Shown here piece after piece: positions 32,155-43,162 of a stretch of 64,000 bases of DNA. The position numbers were made by a program, and so were the translations under genes. Source of the DNA: Saccharina japonica (Eukaryota; Sar; Phaeophyceae; Laminariales; Laminariaceae); NCBI GenBank assembly GCA_008828725.1, contig MEHQ01001252.1, forward strand, positions 62,001 to 126,000. The letters are read 5' to 3'. The number at the start of each line of letters is the position of its first letter. Position 1 is the first letter of the stretch. The notes below the pieces were generated by a model, which searched no databases, was not told where the DNA came from, and worked only from the letters and a program-made list of their open reading frames with translations.

Positions 32155-32194
32155 CGGTGCGGTTCGGTGCGGTTAACCGCACCGAACCGCACCG
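32155..32194. repeat. 40-bp perfect palindrome of the CCGCACCGAACC family
   Basis: Arms CGGTGCGGTTCGGTGC and its complement surround a central GGTTAACC. TCCTA and TAGGA extend the symmetry just outside, with six extra bases on the left. The arm is the same motif that forms the array at 50990-51670. Confidence 0.9.
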
Positions 32195-32345
32195 TAGGAT
32201 TTTTGCCCTGTATGTATGGAGATGTCATTCTCAAATGACACAAACTAACTGCTGTCCGAGAGCGCATATGTATATGCGTGTGGTGTGATTCTCCGTAGTT
32301 ATTGTGCTTAGAGATTTAATTATATTTCAAATGATACTATCCAAC

Positions 32346-32411
32346 TGTCGAGTGTGGGGGTGGGGGTGGGGGGAGTGGGGGGGGGTGGGGGGCTGGGGGG
32401 GGGGGGGGTGC
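32346..32411 (+). repeat. G-rich tract with quadruplex potential
   Basis: More than eight G runs of 4-13 bases separated by single T or short TGT, CT or AGT spacers. The strand asymmetry is nearly complete over about 65 bases. Confidence 0.9.
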
Positions 32412-33260
32412 TACAGGAGTAGTTGCTTGCAATACGAATGGTTTTGGAAAAGTGGGAAACATACAGTATACATGTAACTCCACCCATATGTAATGGTATG
32501 GGCTAGGAAGGCCGGTAATTACCTCTGCATAGGTAATTGGTCGGTTTTCGTATAACTTGGATGGCATTCGTATTCGGTATGCGGGGTATTTATAATATCT
32601 GTGGGCCATACTTGAAGCCCATCCCGAGACGGATGTCATCTGGCTCGGGGATTAATATAAGCTGCTTCTCTTCTACGCTTGACTCTACGGAAAGTGAGTA
32701 ACACCAAGGATGATTAATAGACAAACCTGCAAGGGGATACTCTGTGTCTCACCCAGTCTTATCACACGTGGCGTCGTTGGCACTACTACTTTGTACGTAA
32801 GGGGCATTACTGCTACTGTCAAACATATACGATATATGTATTGTGAGCAATTACTCCTCGCGACACTCGGTCGCCCCGATAGTTATAATAATGAGGAGAT
32901 AATTGATGCTGAGAAGGGCGCAGCCCTTCGAAGCATCAATAGATGCTCTTCCTAATGGGTTGGGTACGTGCCCGTGGGGGTGTACCCCCCTGGTCGCGAA
33001 CGGACACAAACGGACAAAAAACAGTTCTGAAAGCTGCCGCAGCGTGGCTTTATTTAAAGAATCCTTAATATTGAGGTTTGTCTGTCTGCACTTCGCACTT
33101 CGTCTGCACTTCGCACTTCGTTCGCTTTGCTTTTTTTTGGCGCGCGACGCGTACACTGAACCGATTCAGACACGCTCGGGACTGATAGAGGCCCGCTATT
33201 TGTGCCGACCGTCCTGTGCTATTCGTGTCGAAAGCCGTGCCGAGATCGGAGAGCTAGGCG
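32412..33260. other. Unassigned region left of the first assembly gap
   Basis: A + strand frame starting 32903 runs 118 codons to the gap. It includes C-P-W-G-C-T-P-L-V-A-N-G and a duplicated C-L-H-F-A-L-R from the DNA repeat GTCTGCACTTCGCACTTC (33078-33120). It is not recognised. A TATTAATA-free AT-rich stretch with GGGGATTAATATAAGC (32647) might be promoter-like, but nothing downstream supports that. Confidence 0.25.
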
Positions 33261-33275
33261 NNNNNNNNNNNNNNN
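33261..33275. other. Assembly gap (15 N)
   Basis: A run of N. The sequence directly after it, TACAAGGGCTCCGC, resembles repeat ends seen elsewhere, so a collapsed repeat is likely. Confidence 0.95.
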
Positions 33276-34484
33276 GTACAAGGGCTCCGCTCCGCGGGCG
33301 GCTGACGCCGCCCGCTACGCTCGCGCAAGGAAAGGGGCAGAAGAGGCCCATGATGTATAGTGCAAGCAAAAGCACCGACTTGAAAATGCCAAGAGGTTCA
33401 TGGTAAGAGGTTCATGGTGCATAGGGAAGAAACGGCGGACTTGACATGCATGCAAAACATGCTCGGGATGCACACTACTAGCTCCATGCTCCAGGACAAC
33501 AAAGAAGCTGTATGATCGAAAGAGAAAGCACAGCAACACGGCTCACAGCACGGCGCTGCGCTACCTGCTGTGGTGTGTTTGATTTGTGCCTTCGTGAGTA
33601 TGTGTGGTAGTGCAACAACATCGAACGGTGGTATATATTACTTCGTTCTTTGTATGTATGAAAGAGAAAGCACAGCACAGCTCGGTCGTCAAGTTGTGAA
33701 GTACGAAAAATAGGAAATCAACAAAACTGAGAAAGAAGACGTACGACGAGTACACATTTGTACGTACACGTACATACGAGTACACTCGTACGTACTCGTA
33801 CTCGAAAAAAAGAAAAAAAAAAACCCATCGGACCCATTGCGCCGCAAAAAACAGAAAAAAAGTTTTGACGTCTTTCGCGTTCTGTCAGCCTTGATGCTCC
33901 CCGTCCCTCCGCGATCACGTCGCCATCGATTCGGTCCGGGTCAAGCTTTACTGCCTCTCTGCCCCAGTGAGCCCCGTGGCCCGCCTCGCATGGAGCCCGG
34001 TGCTCACCGTGGCCCTCGTTCGCCCGCTCCATCATGATGGTGTTCAAACTGCCGGGGTTTCTCTTTAAATCTTATTTGTTCCGATAAATAAGCAACGCTT
34101 GAATTTTATTTACAGGACCAAACGACCCTTATATTTTCGTACATGCTGCAGCAGCAACGCAGACAAAGCGCCTTTATGCTTCCCTCGTGTCTCGGTGGAC
34201 ACGCCACGCCTAGCCACGAAAAAGGCGACCGCGCTCCTTCTGACCCCCCCTCTGCTGGCCAGCGCCCTCCCATACCCGCGATGACGCCGGGCTCGCCCGC
34301 GCTGCCGTGCTGTCTGGGCACACACACGAACGCAAAACTGAAAGAGGAAGAAGCCTCTCGCCAACCAAAGTATATAGGGAACAAAGAGAGAGATAATGAG
34401 CAAGTAATGAACGGAGGCGGTGTTCGAAGTGGGAGCTCTGAGAGTGCAGGGATGAGGGATCCCTGGGCGAGATATCTGTAATTG
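33276..34484. other. Unassigned region with short repeats
   Basis: It starts with a hairpin-rich GC block (CCGCGGGCGGCTGACGCCGC). AGAGGTTCATGGT occurs twice in tandem near 33390-33418, and GAAAGAGAAAGCACAGCA occurs at about 33518 and 33661. A GTACG-rich stretch is at 33745-33800. A + strand frame of 112 codons (34143-34481), preceded by an acceptor-like TTTTATTTACAG (34105-34116), has mixed composition and could be an exon; I cannot identify it. Confidence 0.25.
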
Positions 34485-34493
34485 TGTCTATGA

Positions 34494-34720
34494 AAAGTTA
34501 TGTTTGTGAAATTTTCGCACTTTTCGCAACTTTTCTCTCCGCGCGAGCGCTTTTCGGCAAAACGCTTAGTACCCCGACACGGGAGGCCCGGCCGGACATA
34601 TTGGTCGAGGTTTGCGCTCGATCCGAGCTCTGTGGCTCGCGTGGCGGGCGCTCGAAGTTTTTTTTCCCGCGGGAGTGGATAAACCGATTTCCCGGGTTCT
34701 CAGCATGAGGCCGTGTTTCG
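34494..34720 (+). repeat. Dispersed repeat family F, + copy
   Basis: Matches the reverse complement of 49790-50015 at about 90%: GTTATGTTTGTGAA, TTTTCGCACTTTTCGCAACT, CGCGCGAGCGCTTTTCGGCA, ACACGGGAGGCCCGGCCGGA, GAGCTCTGTGGCTCGCGTGG and TTCCCGCGGGAG. Open frames cross both copies but share no obvious protein family. Confidence 0.85.
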
Positions 34721-35745
34721 TGTACGTGCCAGTAAATAACGATTTTCTGTTTTTAGATGTTTTCTGTTTTTTGCTCTCTCACATGCACACAGGCCAGAAA
34801 CATGTACCAGATACCAGTAGACAACAGACAACATGCACAGAGCACGGCGTTACAGCGTTGCCGCCAACACCAGTAGGGAACATCGTGCGTGAGTGGCGCA
34901 TCCATCTGGGCTGTACTGCTGCTGTAGGTAGTTGTTTTATCGAAGGCTGCTGTCCGTAGTCCGCCACCTATCTTGCATTCTTTGCTGTTTGTTGTGCTGT
35001 GTGTTCATGACATATCCAGGGTCACTTAGGACCGAAATGTAAGGGCCGTTTTTATTACGTGTGAGTACGGCAACTGTTATTATATTTCTGATGTTGCGGG
35101 TTTTGGCCCCAAGCACACCACCAAACTTTTAGACATCAGATAGCATGCAAAGAGAACACAAACAACACGTTGCAACCCCGCCCAGCAGCACAAGCAGCAG
35201 CAGGCAACATCACGCGAATGTGGCAGGTCTGCGCTGTACTGCTGTGGCTCCAGCAGCAGTTGTTGCTTTTACGGAGGCTATGATCCGTCATCGGTCATCT
35301 CTACCTCTCTCTGCTTCTGCTGCGCTGCTGCTGTGCATGTGTATGTGCGGTGTGTCACGCACTCACTGCTGTGGACACGCACGCCAGTATAAAACATATT
35401 TTGGCTCTTTGGTAATACGGTCAAATGAGTGCCATGCCCGGTTATTTGTTTGAACTCGTGAGTTCGAGACTTTCGTTCATATATTTTTCCTTTTTAGTGG
35501 GGAATAGAAATCCACTTGCTCTTTGTCTGCGGGCCGAAAATGACTTGACCTTGGTATGCGGGGTGAAAAGGCGCACCGTGCATTGTTATCCCCTAACCCA
35601 CTGTTCGAAGGTCGCCCGAGGTGACGAGATTCGAAAGATAGTATTTAGTGTGTAAGTGTATCCAGCGCCTTAGCCTATATCGACTGTGGATCTGCTGCAC
35701 AGCTAGCAGCAGCACCACCAGCAAGCAGTGTGTTGTTGGACCTGC
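34721..35745. other. Unassigned region with CAG-type clusters
   Basis: No recognised gene. Short (CAG)n/(CTG)n clusters lie near 34915, 35190-35210, 35250-35270 and 35695-35725. Frames of 60-115 codons are unsupported. Confidence 0.25.
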
Positions 35746-35749
35746 AAAC

Positions 35750-35945
35750 CAAAGTGAAAAATAAACAGTCATTTTCGGCCCTGACATAAACAATAAGTCA
35801 ATTTCGACCCTCCGCACCAAAACCAGGCCAATTTCGACCCCAACACAAAAACCAAGTCATGTTTGATCCCCCACCTAAAACCATTATAATTTCGACCCTA
35901 ACACTGAAATCGAGTCTATTTCGACCCCCATCTAGAACCAAGTCA
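35750..35945 (+). repeat. Minisatellite with about 36-bp unit
   Basis: The core AAGTCAATTTCGACCC(C/T)(A/C)AC recurs about every 36 bp (near 35784, 35819, 35856, 35889 and 35927) in five or six diverged units. The period is divisible by three and the minus strand stays open across it (35798-35983), giving a 12-residue repeat. That may be a by-product of the period and not evidence of a protein. Confidence 0.8.
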
Positions 35946-36269
35946 ACTGTGGTGCCCCTCCACACAACACACAACAAAGACATACTTCAACACACTGGCG
36001 AACATAATATAATGTTTGGCGGAATCGTTAGGAAAATCTATTAAAAATAATATGCAGTCAATAGTAAGGGTTCCACGCTATTTTCAAGTATTTTTAGCCC
36101 CAAAAGTGCGCAGGTCATATGATACAGTTCTAAAAAATAGTACGCATGTACCCTGCATGTACGGTAATATGCAGATAATTCATAACGTCGTACTATGATA
36201 TAATATGCTTGCGTAGGATAAAATATCGAATTATGTACGAGTTTGGTTTTCAATTCGTTCTTACGCCAC
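35946..36269. other. AT-rich spacer
   Basis: About 320 bases, AT-rich, with no gene or clear repeat. Confidence 0.3.
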
Positions 36270-36310
36270 TCCCCTAGGCATGTCCCGGAGGGGAACCTTG
36301 TATATTATTA
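36270..36310 (-). repeat. Repeat end of the TACAAGGTTCCCC type
   Basis: On the minus strand the sequence starts ATACAAGGTTCCCCTCCGGG and continues into GGGAGTGGCG. The same end occurs on the + strand at 47761-47815, right after the second assembly gap. Family A ends in a related form (CAAGGTTCCCCTTCGGGA). Confidence 0.6.
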
Positions 36311-36509
36311 TGATAAAAGCAAAAACCCTTGTATCAAAACAAAACACCACTGCGGCTAGCCCCCGCCGTAACTTGCGCAATCTACGACACCCGGTCGCAC
36401 CATCAGCGAAACAAACAAAACACGGGTACGTCTAACAAACAGCAACAAACCCACGCAACGTTACTGCGACTAGTTAAACCCCCCCCCACTGACTCCCTCA
36501 AAGAGCACG

Positions 36510-36531
36510 GGTGGGTGGGTGGGTGGGTGGG
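36510..36531 (+). repeat. (GGGT)n tract
   Basis: About five tandem GGGT units, capable of forming a G-quadruplex, immediately left of the DIRS terminal repeat. Confidence 0.9.
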
Positions 36532-36533
36532 AA

Positions 36534-36746
36534 CTCAGAACTAGTCTATATCACACCTTGGACCTGTAGCTCTGTCTCTGCTGCACTGCGCTATCACGTA
36601 CAGGTCACAACTACGCACTGAACCAGGTGTGTACCAAGGGCTACGCTTCATACTACCATGTATCGCTGCATTCATCTGATTGGCCAAACTTCTTACGTAC
36701 GTAGAGAACTCACATTCTCTCATTCTGCCGAGAATATTCTGCTTTG
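36534..36746 (-). repeat. Direct terminal repeat of the second DIRS element, 3' copy
   Basis: Matches 42076-42291: CTCAGAACT, GTCTATA(T/G)CACACCTTG, GCGCTATCACGT, CACAACTACGCAC, CATACTACCATGTATCGCTG and CATTCATCTGATTGGCC. By analogy with PAT-like elements this would be the A2 copy. Confidence 0.85.
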
Positions 36747-37105
36747 CGCTTTGCTTCCGAAGTTGTAGTATATGAATGCGCTACTCCTGTCCGGAGAATG
36801 GAGAAGTGGACGACCGCCGGGGCTGCTCCAACGGCAACCCCACGCTGACATCCGTGTACTCGAGTCAACTCCCAACCCAACTGGCGACATCGAACTCTTG
36901 CCGCCAGCCTCCATCACAATATGAGAGTGTACCGGATTTACGAATGTCCTCTTACGCCCCCCCCTACTTGCAATGTCATAGGGAACGCTTGTGATATCAC
37001 ACTTCTCCGTACTTTCAAGTCTTCCTAAATAGCCATATCTAAGGGTGGGTTAACTCGTCCCCACTCTGTGCCCTGCCCCGGCTGAATCCCACAACTAATT
37101 CCTTC

Positions 37106-38170
37106 CTAGACCATAACATCTACTACCCAACTAGCGTCATTTCCGTGACTGCGAACATACGTCTTGTACGCATCGGACGCCCATGGTCCTTCACGCCTGA
37201 ACACCTCTGGTGTCGCACCCCCCGCCGACAAGAGCGTTGCACCTCCAATCGTCAGAGAGTGCAAGGCGTACTCCTCCACACGTACTCCCACCGACCCACT
37301 TTCCGCAAAGCTGTCGTCGCTTGCTGCTGTGTCCACATGGACCACCTGCTATTACCACCGCCAAACGCAACCAAGGGGGCCGACGAGGGAAAAAACAGAT
37401 AACAAGACATCAACTCGATCATGAGATCAACAGCACAACCACCCTCGACCATATGCGTCGCCGGACCCCCAAGCACACGCGTCAAAATCGCCTCTTTCCT
37501 CAATTGGTCCCCCTTTGAACCGCGAAACCTAACCTCAACGCGATCCGCGGTCGACCACTGCGCCACAGTCAGCCGAAACTTTCCATGAAACAACGCTACG
37601 TCAGTCCACCGCAAACAACATGTCTAGTGGATACGTGACTGGGTTTCCACAAACATTTCGGACGCGCGAGTCAAGAAACAAAACGAAGCACACAGGGCGA
37701 ACATCAAAACGCGACCCCCGGTCTGCCAAGTGGGAATCAACTTCTCGCCCGCAATCAACATCTTCCACGAAACGGGCCGACGCACAGTTGCTTGGTTGCC
37801 GGCGTCGGCGTGCGAACGAGCGGCTCCTTTAAGGGCATTAACCAGGACGAGATGAGTGGTGTCAATCTCGAACCCTCGCGAGATACAATGGAAGCACTCG
37901 ATTGCTGACAAACGGCTCTCGATAGTGGCTGACCGCAACTTCTTGGTCGCAAATGCGTACGCTACGTACTCGAACAAATGCCACACGTTGGTCATGCCGT
38001 CTCTGCAACGCTCAATAAATACAGACTTGTCGCAACGTACCCAAAAGCCTACCCATGCGCCAAAATGCCCCTAATAAGTGCGTTCAGACGAGAGCGCAAT
38101 GGCGTTTCGCATGAGTTCGAGGCCAACACCGAAGTACAGAGGGATGTGCCCGCGCCCCTCAGGTCCTGCT
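37106..38170 (-). pseudogene. Tyrosine recombinase region of the second DIRS element
   Basis: The N-terminal helical domain is near 37995-37800. The first catalytic arginine is in F-L-T-R-A-S-E-M (about 37655). The H-x-x-R-like box reads H-S-L-T-I-G-G-A-T (about 37255), and the nucleophile tyrosine is in S-D-A-Y-K-T-Y-V-R (about 37165). These are the same landmarks as at 4685-5812. Confidence 0.85.
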
Positions 38171-38209
38171 CCCGCTCCTGCCACGAAATGTCGGGGTGAA
38201 CGTCACGCA

Positions 38210-38945
38210 AACGAACGAGAACATAAGCGCGGTCCCAGCATGAGATACCATCAGCGGCCACGTTAACAAATCCGCGTACGTGTTTTGCGTCAAAGTGCCA
38301 ACCAGAGGACAATTCAAGCCCACCAAGGAGGCGCATCAACGCGTCCGATCTCAGCTCCTTCCCCCCTCGACAACGCTGCTCCCATTGTATGGCTGCTTCA
38401 TTGTCGCCACGCAACGGCACACAGTCCCCCATCGCGGACGGGCGTTCGGCGCACGGAGACACAAGGATCCATGCAGAAACGACCATGCTAAGCAGTTCGA
38501 GAGCGTTAGTTGATATATCGTTCTCGTCTGCAACGGACTTACTCGATCCGCAGAATCGAGACCGTTCCCCGGCGTCAAGATCGTATCGCCAATATACACC
38601 AGTCTCAAGACGAACCCCCCCGACATCGGTTTTTGATGCGTCCGAAAATAAAGTACGTCGAGGGGGGCGCTCAAGCAAATGATACATCGTAGCCGATATG
38701 GTTCCTCCACGCGCGTCCACTCCTTCCCCAACGAACCACCGCCAAAACTCGAGGTCCCCGTGGAACTCGGGTCCCAGGGCGAGAAGTCGCCCAGGGTTGG
38801 TCACACGGCCAGCAAAGTCATCCCCGGCGGCGATGCGCGGCATACCGACCGAAGCCAACAAGCGGTTCACAAAGAACTCCCCCCGGATGCACAGCACAGG
38901 AAACATGCCTTTGAGAAAGCCAACGAGCTGCGACACCTGCTCCAC
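38210..38945 (-). pseudogene. Connection and RNase H region of the second DIRS element
   Basis: L-E-F-W-R-W-F marks the connection domain (about 38745). The RNase H core is seen as L-F-S-D-A-S-K-T-D-V-G-G-V (about 38650), N-A-L-E-L-L (about 38515), R-G-D-N-E-A-A (about 38425) and H-V-R-G-F-V-N-V-A-A-D-G-I-S (about 38260). All acidic catalytic positions expected for RNase H are visible. Confidence 0.85.
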
Positions 38946-38959
38946 TGAAGCAGATGTAC

Positions 38960-40450
38960 GAAACGGGGGCTACTGCGCAAGTATAGTGTGCAGCTTGAGG
39001 CGCTTATGGGACGACAACGTGACCGTAAGCGCCTCAGTATCAATAATCCAACCCAACACCTTGAGCTGTGTGTCCCAGTTAGTGATTTTTCTGGCGGACA
39101 AAAGGGGTGGATCAGACACACTACGTTCGCCCAACAAGCAAAAATGGCCCGACGCCAGCGACTGTACAGCAGGCAAGCAACGGCGGCCGTCCAGCGACCA
39201 TTGAACCTCGACGAGAATGCCATCGTCTACGTAGTACCTCACAAAAAGATAGCTCCCCGTGGTGCCCCCTGAACCACGGACGGACCCACAGTCACGCGGG
39301 ACAGCAACGACACGAACCGCACGCGGTGGGGAAAGTTCGACGTGCGCCACGGCGGCGGCTCCTTGTTGGGACGCGTCTGCTCCCTGAAAGGTAGAGTGGG
39401 TGTGAGCATTCTCGAGCGCAGATTCCATCAACCCCCAAAACCCAGGGCTGTTACGCCAACCAAACTGCAACCGCAAACTCACGATAATGTGATCACCGAA
39501 CATATATCCGAAAGTCGGCGCACCTACCGGCTCAGCCGGAACCCGCCGAAAGGAAAATTTGACGTCTACGCGGCACAAGAGGATTCGAGCGCGGTTACCG
39601 TGCTTTCTGTCGCAAAAAACGCAACCGTAACAACACCCTACGAAGCACGTGGCCGAGCTCGCACGGTGGCGCAGAGTCAAAGTCAGTGTCACCGTTAACG
39701 CTATTCCGGTCGCCCGCATGCGCAAACGTAAGATGACGAATAATCCTAAACTTGGGCTCGGGAACGACGCTCAACGGTGAAATGCGTAGGCCCAGGATCT
39801 CGGCGGCGAATCGCAAACCTAATACCAAAGCACGTCCGTGCATCACGTCCGCGAAAATCGTTTGGTGAATATCGAAAGCATGCATCGCGACGTCGCGGTG
39901 GTTACCATACGCGAGTTCTGTCATCTAATCCCCCCCCTCGCGCAACACCCACCGGCGCGCCCGGCACCAGCACACGAAGCGATACATAAATAGAGGGAAA
40001 CTTCTTGATGCCACTAAACCAGTGTTGTACGATGTCAACGTGAATATGCGGAGAAAACGATGAAGAGCCGATGGTGGACATGAAAAGGGCAAGACTGCCC
40101 TGGCATTGTCGCAGGAGTGAAGAGCTAATTGAAGCGACACGATCGAGGCTTGCCGAGCCTCGCGCGGTCACTGTCTGGACCACAACCTCCTGAGCGGCAA
40201 GCCACTCAGCTACTGCATTGAGTCGCAAATCACGTAAATGCACGTCCTCGGCCGCACTATTCACGCACACCGTGTCAACAGGCAAACAATTCGCACGCAC
40301 ACCAACACCCGTACCTTTCTCCCCAAAGGGGACTGAACCCGGAGCAACAGCAACGCGATCGCGCCCGATGCCGCCATCGCCAGCCAGAGCTCCTAACGCA
40401 CGCCCTCGCAACCCCCCGGCTCCACCGCGGGCGACCGGCCGAGCCCCCGC
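38960..40450 (-). pseudogene. Reverse transcriptase region of the second DIRS element
   Basis: Motifs in order on the minus strand: P-K-F-R-I-I-R-H-L-T (about 39745), F-G-W-R-N-S-P-G-F-W-G (about 39460), and the catalytic box Y-Y-V-D-D-G-I-L-V-E-V (about 39235). A long linker with a Q-G-A-A-A-V-A-H-V segment separates the last two, as in the first element. Confidence 0.85.
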
Positions 40451-40559
40451 TCCACCAACGGCCAGCGCAGCAGCCGCCCCCCCCCGGTGTTGTCCCAATC
40501 GACAGGAAGGGCCCGTGTCCTCATCCCGGACCAGCGGCGCCCCCACCCCCGGCCCCGCC

Positions 40560-41790
40560 GCGATCACCGTCCTGGTGCCTCCCTATGGCCCGCGACCCAC
40601 CTGCCTGCGCCGCGGAACTGCCGCGCGACCCCCCAGCCGGCGCCGCCGAGCTAGCCCCGTCGCGGAGAGCGGCAGGAGAGGAGTAGTTTCCCGGGGAGTA
40701 CCGTGCACAAAAATGCAGTCGGAGAACCGGCATTGGCCCGTGGACAGAAGCTGCCGGCACAGAGCGGAGCTCTTCTGCGTTGCCGTACCCGTCCTGGCGG
40801 GGGCGGGGCTGCGCTTCCACTTGCGTGCCCCGTCCCGGCGGTCGCGTGGGACGTGCAGACTTTCCACGAACTTGAGAACGTCACCCGTCGCCCCCGTTCT
40901 TGCAGAAGGCGTGTGTGCTAGTCAACGAAGGCACGGGTGGCGCGTCGAACACGGCGTTAGACGCAGGAGGCACGGTCGCCAGACGAACTTGCTGAGTGAA
41001 CCTCACGAGGTCGTTAATCCACACGCGAAGGTCGTCGTTCACTATCTCGTTCATAGTGGCCCGCGCCGTGGACCCGGAGAGAAAGATGATATTGCTGAGT
41101 GTGTGGTGGCGCAGGCCGGCCGCAGCGGACGCGAACGAGGCGTCGATGGATGCAAACCGGACAATGCAAGTACGGTCGCCGGCGACATCATCCTAGAGTC
41201 CAACGGTGAGTACCGACATAAGAGCCTGGCGCAAGAAATCGAGCCGGTCAGCGACCATGAGCAGGTGGTTGCCCATACCTTCCGCGCGAGGCCCATACGC
41301 GGCCACGTCAAAGTCACTGATCGCACGGAGCTGAGCTGCCAATTCTGCCGGGACATTGACGGCCTTGCCCACACACGACTGAAGGTCAGCTGCAGACTCG
41401 TCGATGTTCGGGGGCAGGCGCCCCCGAAGCACCCAATGCTTGCGAGAGGGCAATTTTTTCCATACTGCGGTGTCGTCCGTAAGCTGAGACTTTTGGACGG
41501 GGCGCTCCCTCGCGTCCCCACTTTCCCGCAAGGCCGGCTAGTGGTCGCCGAGGTTGTCCAGAAGCTTCTGGAGAAGGACCTCGACGTGAGCGATCTTAGT
41601 CGCACCGCCAGCAACCGCGTCCCGAAGCCCACCAATAGACACCAGCATATTATCCAGCGCGGATTTGATGTTGAGTACCTCCTCATCGATGCGGGAGAAC
41701 TCAGCAGTAACCTGGTTCTGCCAGTGCAGCACCGCAGCGGGTGTTGCAACCTCCCCCGCGACCGCCGGTAGATATGGCGAAATAGCGGCC

Positions 41791-41853
<63 letters not shown>

Positions 41854-42056
41854 GTGGCCTGTCGAGCCTCGGCCTCGGCTTGCACAGCAGTCGCAGCCTC
41901 AGCACGGCGTGCGTCCACCTGTGCTTGCACCGCAGCTACGGCAGCATGCGCATTTTCTTCGGCTTGGGCGTGCGCAGCAGCCAAAGCCGGCTGGGCATCT
42001 TGCACAGCAGCAGCCCGAACAGCCTGAGCCTCCGGCGACTTGCTCTCCTCCGACAT
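40560..42056 (-). pseudogene. Gag-like region of the second DIRS element, with poly-Ala and CCCH finger
   Basis: It begins with M-S-E-E-S-K-S-P-E-A at 42056, just inside the 5' terminal repeat. A long Ala/Gln/Glu-rich coiled-coil-like stretch and a run of over 20 alanines (from the (GCA)n tract at 41791-41850) follow. Then come an S-A-L-D-N-M-L-V-S-I-G-G segment and a helical region (about 41530-41190). A finger of spacing C-x8-C-x4-C-x3-H lies at about 40770-40710, followed by a Gly/Arg-rich tail. The finger spacing equals that of the first element. Confidence 0.65.
41791..41850 (+). repeat. (GCA)20 microsatellite
   Basis: A perfect trinucleotide run. Within the Gag-like region it encodes polyalanine on the minus strand, and the other phases are open too. 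Confidence 0.95.
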
Positions 42057-42075
42057 CTTTGCGTGGAAACTCAGC

Positions 42076-42291
42076 TCAGAACTCAAAACTTGTCTATAGC
42101 ACACCTTGAACCTGTGGCTCTGACTCTGCTGCATTGCGCTATCACGTGCAGGCCACAACTACGCACGGACCAGGTGTCTACCTAAAGCTACGATCCATAC
42201 TACCATGTATCGCTGCATTCATCTGATTGGCCGAACGTCTTACGTATGTACGTACAATTTCTCTCATTCTTCCTAGAACATTCTGCTTTAT
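42076..42291 (-). repeat. Direct terminal repeat of the second DIRS element, 5' copy
   Basis: Partner of 36534-36746. The Gag-like start codon lies about 20 bp downstream in element orientation. Confidence 0.85.
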
Positions 42292-42846
42292 ACTCGGAAA
42301 TATGAATTAACATCGGAAGTGTTTCCCTACGAGTTATCCCTAGATGTACGTTGCAACTCTAGCACCTGATTGTTGTTATTATTGCCGTCCCTGCCTGCTT
42401 GGTGGGTTGGCGGGCGATCGCGGGTGAAGCGCATGAATGGGTGCTTTGACGGAAGGACACGCGCCAGACGTCGCCTATGCTGAACTGTATATCTTACTAC
42501 AGTAACAACCGCTCAATAAAAATAGTCGCACGCAAGCCTTTGCAAGAAAACAAAAGGCGTTTTGAACGCCTTTTGAAATTAACTCCATCCTTTTTTTTTA
42601 ATTTGGCGTTCTGCACCCTTGTGCGAAATAAGAATGTGGATATACTCATTTCTGCTAAAATCGGAGAGAAGCTAAGACATGAGGCTCAGCCAAAATAGGA
42701 GATTCTTATCATCTGTTGCGTACTGCTGTATGCGTGATGAGATTAATCTAGGGGATATACACGACGCACGACACTTTTTCTTTTTTTTCTTGTCTGTTTG
42801 TTTGTGCGTGTTTGTCTGTTTTATTTGTATTTCATTTTATTTTTAA
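42292..42846. other. Unassigned spacer
   Basis: No recognised gene. A 73-codon frame (42477-42698) is Lys-rich and ends before a MITE. A duplicated AAGGCGTTTTGAACGCCTTTT hairpin (about 42555-42575) is visible. Confidence 0.3.
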
Positions 42847-43161
42847 GGGCAGCGGCCAAAACGAGGTACACCTGGTCCGTTCGGGGTCAAAGAAAGGTAC
42901 ATACTAAAATCAAGTTTAAAACGCACCCCACGAACCTGCCGTTCCTCGCAACGCAAAGTAGAGTTTTTTCATGGTATCCGTGCTCGCCCGGTGGCTATGT
43001 ATACGAGTATTTGCTATTAATAGTACGAGGAACGAACGCCTGCTGCTGTATTCTCCCTTCTCAGCTTGCGACACCCCTGGTATTCCAAGTCAGCCACAAT
43101 CCCGAAGGGGAGCCTTCTATCTCGTACTATTTCGGCGGAGGTGTACAGGCAGATATATATA
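42847..43161 (-). mobile_element. MULE-like MITE (family G), one half of a split copy
   Basis: It begins with the terminal GGGCAGCGGCCAAAA and matches the reverse complement of 48428 back to about 48155 (shared CTATTAATAGTACGAGGAAC, CTTGCGACACCCCTGG and CGGAGGTGTACAGGCAGATA). It stops in an ATATATA string; the other half resumes at 45643. Confidence 0.75.
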
Positions 43162-43162
43162 T

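Larger units (their letters stand above)
36534..42291 (-). mobile_element. Second DIRS-like tyrosine-recombinase retrotransposon, minus strand
   Basis: Read on the minus strand: terminal repeat (42291-42076), Gag-like region (about 42056-40560), RT (about 40450-38960), RNase H (about 38660-38210), tyrosine recombinase (about 38170-37106), a 3' non-coding part and the second copy of the terminal repeat (36746-36534). The two terminal repeats are direct, about 214 bp and about 88% alike. No integrase is present. Domain order and motifs match the + strand element at 1-6735, but the sequences have diverged, so they are related lineages and not a recent duplication. Broken, with roughly five to seven breaks. 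Confidence 0.85.

Noticed and set aside
40218-41771. 517-codon + strand frame
   Set aside because: It is antisense to the DIRS Gag-like region and arises from that region's GC-rich, strand-symmetric composition.
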